A stretch of 64,000 nt of DNA, from NCBI RefSeq assembly GCF_030269605.1, contig NZ_BSTQ01000021.1, forward strand, positions 124,001 through 188,000, read 5' to 3'. The position numbers were made by a program, and so were the translations under genes. The notes beneath the pieces are model-generated. The model had not been told where the DNA came from. It saw only the letters and a list, made by a program, of their open reading frames with translations, and ran no database searches. The stretch's first letter is position 1; the number at the start of each line of letters is the position of its first letter. Positions 58,635 to 64,000 of this stretch are shown piece after piece. This stretch comes from Lentzea sp. NBRC 105346 (GTDB lineage: Bacteria > Actinomycetota > Actinomycetes > Mycobacteriales > Pseudonocardiaceae).

Positions 58635-61475
58635 CTACGACCGCAGGCGCTGCAGCGCGGCGGCGACCTCGTCGTCGGACATCTCCTCGACGGCCCGTTC
58701 CAGGTCATCCCCCTGATCGGGTGCGTCGCCGGGGTGTTCCTCGATCACCTTCGCGAGCGTGGCGACCGTGCTGGCCTGGAAGAGCTCCATGACGGTGATC
58801 CGCGAACCGAGGTGCTCGTTGATGTCGGCCACCAGCTCGGTGGCGAGGAACGAGTGGCCGCCGAGCCCGAAGAAGTCGTCGTCGCGGTGGATCGCGTCGA
58901 CCTCGAGCCGCCCGGCCCACAACCGGATGAGCTCGTCCTCCAGCGGCGAGACCTCCTCCGGTCCATGCCTCTGTTCGGGGATGTTCTCCTCGGGCTCCCA
59001 GTCCGGCAGTTCCGGTGTCGGCAATTCGGCCAGACTGTGATCGGGGTTCTGCACCGCGGCGGCGAGAATCTCCTGGTACGCCCGGCAGATCTGCTCCGCG
59101 CTGCTTCGCTCGATCCAGTCCGCGTTGTACTCGAACCGCGCGCCGAGCCCCTCGATCTTCTCGTCGAGCACCAGCTCGAAGTCGAACCGCACGGTGTCGT
59201 TGGACATGCCGTCCACGCGCATCCGGGCGTCGCCGAACCTGCTCTCGCCGCGCATCAGCGGTGTGCCGCCGTAGCTGAAGATGGTCTGCGTGATGGGGTT
59301 GGACTGGCCGTCCCGCGCGGGCCGCACGACCTCGACGAGCTTGCCGAACGGCAGGTCCTGGTGCTGCAACGCGTCGAACGTCACCTCGCGGACGCGGTCC
59401 ACCAGCTCGCCGAACGTGCTCACGTCGAGCTTGGTCCGCAGCACAACGGTGTTCGTCAACGATCCGGCGACCTGCTCGAACTCGGACCGGTCGCGCCCGG
59501 CGAGCGGGGTGGCGACCGCGATGTCGTCCCGGCCGCTCAGGCGCATCAGCAGCACCTGGTAGGTCGCGAGCAGCACCATGAACGGCGACGCGCCACGGTC
59601 CTTCGCGAGCTGGCCGATCTTCGCATTGACGCTCGGCGGGACCTGGAAGTTGATTGTGCGACCGTTGAGCCCCGGTCGCTTGGGCCGGTCGTAGGACAGG
59701 CCGAGCCCGGCATAGCCCTGGACCTGCTCACGCCAGTACGTCAGGAGCTCTTCGATCCGCTCGTCGGTGAGCCACTGCCGTTGCCACGCCGCGAAGTCGC
59801 CGAACTGGACCGGGTCGGGGTCGAGCGGCTTGCCGCTGTACGCCGCGGCGAGTTCCCCGACGATCACGCCGATCGAGCCGCCGTCCGCGATGGCGTGCGA
59901 GGCGATCCACACCAGCACATGCCGCTTTTCCGAGAGCTTGATCAGCTCTGCGGTCCACAGTGGACCTTCTTCGAGATCGAAGACCGTGCGCGCGAGGTCG
60001 AAGATGCGCGATCCGGCGAACACGTCCGGGTCCTCGTAGCCGCTGAGGTCGTTGACCGTCGGCTTCAACGGCTGGTGCGGATGCACGATCTGCCGCAGAC
60101 CCTCGGGCGTTGCCTTGAGCGTGGTGCGCAGCACGTCATGCCGCCGCACGACCTCGTTGATCGCACCGGTGAGCGCCTCGACGTCGAGCGGTCCGTCCAG
60201 TTCGAAGCGGAACGGCACGTTGTAGTTCGGCACACCGGGCGTCAGCCGGCTCAGGAACCACAGCTGCTCCTGTGCGAACGACGCGGGGATCGGCCCACTC
60301 GGGTCAACGCGCGGAACCTTGCGTTCTGGGGCCGGCCGGTCCTGACGGGCCTTCGCGACCAGCCGCGCTCGCTGCTCCGGCGTCAACCGGGCGAGCTTCG
60401 CAACAGGATCTGACACGGTTCCCACCTCCAGTCGTCGCAGCAGCTTCGCCAGCCACGCCGCACGGCGTGGGATGTCCGCGAGCACCACGCGTTCGTCGAT
60501 CGCGTGCGCGCCACCGCCGTCGGCGCCGAGCCCGTCGATCGTGGGCACGCCGGCGGCCGCGGTGATGTTCCCGTCGCTCACGCCGCCGACCGCCATCTCG
60601 GTCAGATCCCAGTCGGCACAGGCACGAGCGGCCTCCACGAGCTCGGCGACGGCGTCCGTACGTTCCATCGGCACGCGGTGCACGCCGCCCGTGACCCGCA
60701 CCGACGCGCGGTCGTCGACCGCGGTCAGGGCCCGGATCGCCTCGTCCACGCGCGTGCCCTCGGCCGCGGTCCAGAAGCGGGTCTCGAACTGGGCGCTCGC
60801 CTGCGCGGCCACGACGTTGCGGCCGGTGCCGCCGGCGATCGTGCCGACGTTCACCGTCGTGTCGCCGCTGCTCAACGCCGCGAGCGCGGTGACCTGATGG
60901 CCGAGCTCGACGGCGGCGTTCACGCCGATCGCGAAGTCGAGCCCGGGATGCGCGGCCCGTCCGGTGACGTCGAGCGTGTACATGCCGATGCCCTTGCGGC
61001 GCGTCTTCAGCGAACCGCCGGGACCACACGGCTCCAGCACCATCGCACAACGGCTGCGGGCAGCCTCGCGCATGATGATGTCCTGCGAGCCGGGACTACC
61101 CAGCTCCTCGTCCGCGTTCAGCAGCACGGTGACGTCGAGGTCACCGGCCTTCTCCAGCGCCATGACGATCTGGACGAGCCCGGCCTTCATGTCGTATACA
61201 CCAGGACCGGTCGCGATGCCGTCCTCGACGGTGTACGGACGGTCCTTCAGCGTTCCCTTGGGCCACACCGTGTCCACGTGACCGAGCAGCAGGATCGGCT
61301 TACGTTGAGCACCGAACCGCGCGATCAGCACGGGCGTGCCGGTCGATCCGGTACATCGCTCGACCCGCCCACCGGCCTGGGCAAGCAGGTCGCCGAGCAC
61401 GTCCTGCACGGCGAGACAGCCGAAGTGGTCGGACGACGGCGACTCCAGTTCCACCAGGCGTTGCAACAGGTTCAT
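58635..61475 (-). CDS. M20 metallopeptidase fused to NRPS condensation and PCP domains
   Basis: 946 residues. M20/CPG2-like peptidase (1-350) with the di-zinc and catalytic set GHVDTVW (His66, Asp68), YDMKAG (Asp95), ADEELG (Glu123, Glu124), LEP (Glu148) and GAHAIDE (His324), all intact. After a basic linker, a condensation domain (about 393-840) has SFAQEQLWFLSRL, RRHDVLRTTL and active motif SHAIADG (526-532; first His is Ser, catalytic His527 kept). A PCP follows (about 870-935) with Ser in DDFFGLGGHSFLATEL. There is no A or TE domain, so its PCP is loaded in trans. ATG overlaps the transketolase stop. Peptide-bond formation plus hydrolysis in one chain is unusual. Confidence 0.93.
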   Translation of the reverse strand: MNLLQRLVELESPSSDHFGCLAVQDVLGDLLAQAGGRVERCTGSTGTPVLIARFGAQRKPILLLGHVDTVWPKGTLKDRPYTVEDGIATGPGVYDMKAGLVQIVMALEKAGDLDVTVLLNADEELGSPGSQDIIMREAARSRCAMVLEPCGPGGSLKTRRKGIGMYTLDVTGRAAHPGLDFAIGVNAAVELGHQVTALAALSSGDTTVNVGTIAGGTGRNVVAAQASAQFETRFWTAAEGTRVDEAIRALTAVDDRASVRVTGGVHRVPMERTDAVAELVEAARACADWDLTEMAVGGVSDGNITAAAGVPTIDGLGADGGGAHAIDERVVLADIPRRAAWLAKLLRRLEVGTVSDPVAKLARLTPEQRARLVAKARQDRPAPERKVPRVDPSGPIPASFAQEQLWFLSRLTPGVPNYNVPFRFELDGPLDVEALTGAINEVVRRHDVLRTTLKATPEGLRQIVHPHQPLKPTVNDLSGYEDPDVFAGSRIFDLARTVFDLEEGPLWTAELIKLSEKRHVLVWIASHAIADGGSIGVIVGELAAAYSGKPLDPDPVQFGDFAAWQRQWLTDERIEELLTYWREQVQGYAGLGLSYDRPKRPGLNGRTINFQVPPSVNAKIGQLAKDRGASPFMVLLATYQVLLMRLSGRDDIAVATPLAGRDRSEFEQVAGSLTNTVVLRTKLDVSTFGELVDRVREVTFDALQHQDLPFGKLVEVVRPARDGQSNPITQTIFSYGGTPLMRGESRFGDARMRVDGMSNDTVRFDFELVLDEKIEGLGARFEYNADWIERSSAEQICRAYQEILAAAVQNPDHSLAELPTPELPDWEPEENIPEQRHGPEEVSPLEDELIRLWAGRLEVDAIHRDDDFFGLGGHSFLATELVADINEHLGSRITVMELFQASTVATLAKVIEEHPGDAPDQGDDLERAVEEMSDDEVAAALQRLRS

Positions 61476-62425
61476 CGCAACCTCCCCATGATCGCGGAGA
61501 ACACGTCCGAGACCGCGAGCCCGTGCAGGTCGAGGATCTCGTCGTACTCGTCGCTGCGGGTGCAGAAGATGTCCGGGACGCCGAACCGCAGTACCGGCAC
61601 CGGCGCGTGTTCCAGCACCACGCCGGCGACCGCGCTGCCGAGGCCGCCCATGACGTTGTGGTCCTCGTAGGTGACGACCAGGCCGGTCTCGCGGGCGGCG
61701 GCCACGATCGCGTCGGTGTCGAGTGGCTTGATCGTGTGCATGTTCAGCACGCGGCAGGAGATTCCTTTGGTGGCAAGGCGTTCCGCGACCCGCACCGCGC
61801 GTGGCACGATCTCGCAGCCGGTCGCGATGATCGTGACGTCGCCACCCTCGCGCAACGTCACGGCCTTGCCGACCTCGAAGTCGTACTCGCCGGAGTACAC
61901 CATCGGCGTGTTGCCGCGGCTGGCCCGCAGGTACACCGGGCCTTTGATGTCCGCGGCGGCCTTCGTCGCCAGGTAGGCCTCGTAGGCGTCGGCGGGCGAG
62001 AGCACGGTGAAGCCCGGCAACGCGCGCGTCACCGCGATGTCCTCCATGCTGTGGTGCGTCGGGCCGGCGAACCCGCCCGACAGCCCGGTGTAGTAGCCGA
62101 CGACCTTGACGTTCGCCTTCGGGTACGACAGGTCGACCCGCAGCTGCTCACACGCCCGCATGGTCGCGAAGACCGCGAACGTGTTGACGTACGGGATGCG
62201 TCCGGACATCGACAGCCCGGCGGCGACCCCGAACAGGTCCGCCTCGGCGATGCCGATCTGCTTGTACCGCTCGGGAAACTCGGTCCCGAACGGCACCGAC
62301 GGCAGCGCCAGGTCGTTCTCCAGCGAGTAGACCCGCTCGTCGGACCGCGCCAGCTCGAGCTGCGCCACGCGGCACGTGGTGCGGCTGGACGTGCCGTGCT
62401 CGGCGACCCAGGTGTCCAGTGTCAT
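61472..62425 (-). CDS. Transketolase C-terminal subunit (second set)
   Basis: 317 residues. IGIAEADLFGVAAGLSMSG with the ThDP-binding Glu, GFAGPTHHSMEDIAVTRALPGF and TYEDHNVMGGLGSAVAGVV parallel the subunit at 53590-54552, but the two differ throughout and near the start (SLENDLALPSVPFG). A distinct acceptor specificity is therefore plausible. It is coupled by ATGA overlaps to the Fe-ADH before it and the M20-C-PCP gene after it. Confidence 0.92.
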   Translation of the reverse strand: MTLDTWVAEHGTSSRTTCRVAQLELARSDERVYSLENDLALPSVPFGTEFPERYKQIGIAEADLFGVAAGLSMSGRIPYVNTFAVFATMRACEQLRVDLSYPKANVKVVGYYTGLSGGFAGPTHHSMEDIAVTRALPGFTVLSPADAYEAYLATKAAADIKGPVYLRASRGNTPMVYSGEYDFEVGKAVTLREGGDVTIIATGCEIVPRAVRVAERLATKGISCRVLNMHTIKPLDTDAIVAAARETGLVVTYEDHNVMGGLGSAVAGVVLEHAPVPVLRFGVPDIFCTRSDEYDEILDLHGLAVSDVFSAIMGRLR

Positions 62426-63570
62426 GACGACCTCGCAAGTGCGGTGTGCAGGATTCGCCGGGTGTCCTCGGCGGTGACCGGGACGGGGTTGAGCCCGAGG
62501 TGGAAGCCGTCCGCCTGGACCTTCTCCACGAGGGCGGGCACGTCTTTCTCGGTCACGCCGATCCCGGTCAGCGTGGGAATCGGGAGCCCGGCGATCAGCT
62601 CCCGCACCGCCTCGATGCCCGCCCGGCCCAGCGACAAGGCGTCGTCGGACCGTGAGGGCACATTGAGCGCACGGGCGACGGCCGCGTACCGGTCCGGCAT
62701 GTGCGGCAGGTTGTGCTCCATGGCGTCCGCGAGGAACAACGCGACACCTACTCCGTGATGCACGTCGAACAACGCGTTGACGGCGTGCGCGAACGCGTGG
62801 TCCGCCGCGCCACCGCCCTTCATCGAGATCCCGGCGGTGAGCGCGCCGGTCATCATCTGGTCCCGCGATCGAAGGTCGCCGCTCTCCACCGCCTCGGGCA
62901 GGGACCGCGAGATGAGCGAGATCGCGTGCAACGCCATCGCGTCGGCCAGCGGCTGCGACTCGACGCTCGTGTACGCGCCGATCGCGTGGGCCAGCGCGTC
63001 GATGCCGGACGCCGCCGTCGGCCCGGCGGGCAGCGTGAGCGTCAGCTTCGGGTCGCACAACGCCACCTGCGCGGGCACCGCGACGACGTGCATCTTGAAC
63101 TGCCGCGCACTGTCGGTGATGATCGCGCCCGCGACGACCTCGCTGCCGGTGCCCGCGGTCGTCGGCACTTGGACCAGCGGCGGAGGTGTGCCGGCGACCT
63201 CGCGAGCACCGTCCTCATAGGACACGATCGTGCCGCCGTCGGCGACGATCACGGCCGCGGACTTCGCCACGTCCAGCGAGCTGCCGCCGCCGACGCCGAT
63301 GATCCCGTCGCAGCCGAGGGCCCGGTAGGTGTCGGCGGCTTGGGCGACGTGCTGCTCACTGGGGTTGGTGCGCAGGTCGGAGAAGACCGTGTACGCGATC
63401 CCGGCGTCCTTGACGGACTTCAGCACCGGGTCGATCACGCCGGCGTCGAGCACGCCCTGGTCGGTGACGAGGAGCGCGTGCCGCACGCCGAGGTCCCGCA
63501 GCGCGTCGCCCGCCTTGGTCGCCACGCCGGGCCCGTAGTGAATATGGGGGACGAGGTGGAAGAAGTTCAC
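62422..63570 (-). CDS. Iron-containing alcohol dehydrogenase, second copy
   Basis: 382 residues. GVGGGSSLDVAKSAAVIV (NAD loop), QVPTTAGTGSEVVAGAII, and metal ligands in ASGIDALAHAIGAYTS (Asp, His) and DHAFAHAVNALFDVHHGVG (His, His). It is a better match to classical Fe-ADHs than the copy at 51885. GTG 63570 overlaps the aminotransferase stop (GTGA); an in-frame GTG at 63594 would add eight residues. It may reduce the alpha-hydroxyketone made by the neighbouring transketolase, which is inference. Confidence 0.9.
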   Translation of the reverse strand: MNFFHLVPHIHYGPGVATKAGDALRDLGVRHALLVTDQGVLDAGVIDPVLKSVKDAGIAYTVFSDLRTNPSEQHVAQAADTYRALGCDGIIGVGGGSSLDVAKSAAVIVADGGTIVSYEDGAREVAGTPPPLVQVPTTAGTGSEVVAGAIITDSARQFKMHVVAVPAQVALCDPKLTLTLPAGPTAASGIDALAHAIGAYTSVESQPLADAMALHAISLISRSLPEAVESGDLRSRDQMMTGALTAGISMKGGGAADHAFAHAVNALFDVHHGVGVALFLADAMEHNLPHMPDRYAAVARALNVPSRSDDALSLGRAGIEAVRELIAGLPIPTLTGIGVTEKDVPALVEKVQADGFHLGLNPVPVTAEDTRRILHTALARSS

Positions 63571-64000
63571 CACAACCTGCTTTCCCGCTGCCACGGCTCG
63601 ACGTAGTCGATCGTCGAGGCGTACTCACGCAGCTCATCGATGTTCGAGAGGACCTTGGTGAACGCGTCGCGGTAGCGCTCGACCGAATCCGGGTCGCGGA
63701 ACGACGCCATGCACAGGCGTTTGCCGACGACCAGGGAGGAGCGGATCACCTGCAGCGTCGCCGGGTAGTCCTCCTGCCGGTAGCTCCGCGTCGACTTGCC
63801 GCACGTCCACGGACACCCGCCGCCATAGCCGATCCGTTGCTGGAACAGGGTCTGCCCCGGCAGCGGCCGCGTCTGGTACTCCCCCACCGGAATGCCCTCG
63901 GCCAGCAACGAATCGTGCACGGCCTGGCGGAACACCCCGTCCGGCAGCCCGGCCACCGACCCGTCCAGCAGCACGCGGAAGTGGTGGTAGACGTGCGTGC
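63567..64000 (-). CDS. DegT/DnrJ/EryC1-family aminotransferase, C-terminal part
   Basis: The frame stays open to the window edge; 144 residues of the C-terminus are visible. PLPGQTLFQQRIGYGGGCPWTCG and the closing region with YPATLQVIRSSLVVGKRL fit sugar/cyclitol-type PLP aminotransferases of the DegT (StrS, AHBA-synthase-like) family. The PLP Lys lies outside the window. It is coupled to the Fe-ADH gene and precedes it in the operon, so amination of a ketone made from transketolase chemistry is a plausible role. Confidence 0.8.
   Translation of the reverse strand, partial: THVYHHFRVLLDGSVAGLPDGVFRQAVHDSLLAEGIPVGEYQTRPLPGQTLFQQRIGYGGGCPWTCGKSTRSYRQEDYPATLQVIRSSLVVGKRLCMASFRDPDSVERYRDAFTKVLSNIDELREYASTIDYVEPWQRESRLW

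Noticed and set aside
51885..64000. Calling the cluster an azabicycle (azinomycin/vazabitide-type) pathway
   Set aside because: Transketolase, PLP enzymes and an M20 domain fit in part, but no LysW-type carrier protein or its ligase is visible, so it stays a hypothesis.
1..64000. CRISPR arrays, tRNA or rRNA genes, phage integrase or transposase genes
   Set aside because: None was seen on reading both strands. The repeats present are inverted arms with hairpins, not evenly spaced direct repeats.

Overview
The window is high-GC DNA with short intergenic gaps, many ATGA/GTGA stop-start overlaps, frequent GTG starts and actinobacterial families (ECF sigma factors with DGPF partners, DUF2252, PucR and deazaflavin-type F420 enzymes, LexA, MbtH). 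It looks like the chromosome of a filamentous actinomycete, most likely of the Pseudonocardiales. That is inferred from gene content; no rRNA or tRNA gene is visible to confirm it.

Region 1 (1-31 kb) is a patchwork of short operons. Two copies of an ECF42-type sigma factor plus DGPF/YCII-protein module (705-2271, reverse; 5552-7110, forward) bracket a sulfide/persulfide cassette: a persulfide-dioxygenase/rhodanese fusion and an MFS transporter, divergent from an ArsR repressor that carries its own rhodanese domain. Next come a DUF222-HNH endonuclease gene enclosed by ~200-bp inverted repeats (8090-9804), a two-component system, a four-gene operon ending in a multicopper oxidase, a DUF2252 gene whose 3' end has been tandemly copied, and sets of regulator plus enzyme or transporter (TetR/methyltransferase, PucR/flavin monooxygenase/MFS, ArsR/MFS). 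There is also a Tat-exported phospholipase C and a BBE-type oxidase.

At 31.30-31.70 kb the same repeat family recurs as a gene-less, almost complete inverted repeat (MITE-like). It sits directly upstream of lexA.

Region 2 (33-37 kb) is a chorismate-consuming operon: FMN reductase, acyl-adenylating ligase, TrpE-like synthase and TrpG-like amidotransferase. Region 3 (37.1-41.3 kb) is a three-gene cassette: a membrane-anchored STAND/NLR-like ATPase with an N-terminal RHIM/PP-like motif, a 76-residue protein carrying the same motif, and a nucleotidyl-cyclase-like/HTH/TPR protein. It resembles amyloid-motif signalling (conflict or programmed cell death) modules.

Region 4 (41.3-64 kb, continuing beyond the window) is an unusual NRPS-type biosynthetic cluster. 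Two divergent, evidently duplicated modules (thioesterase, [A]-PCP, P450) share a promoter region with a symmetric operator-like array. One has a full A domain and a 59-residue MbtH protein; in the other the A domain has shrunk to a remnant. A LysR regulator precedes a Co-type nitrile hydratase (beta, alpha, activator). A divergent DHA2 exporter follows. An 11-gene, almost fully coupled reverse operon then runs in from beyond 64 kb: DegT aminotransferase, Fe-ADH, transketolase C subunit, an M20-peptidase/condensation/PCP fusion, capreomycidine-synthase-like PLP enzyme, GNAT protein, acyl ligase, transketolase N and C subunits, Asp/Glu-racemase family protein and a second Fe-ADH. Together these suggest C2-unit transfer onto an amino-acid-derived aldehyde, PCP-bound amino acid oxidation, and nitrile-to-amide conversion. 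The product is not recognised.
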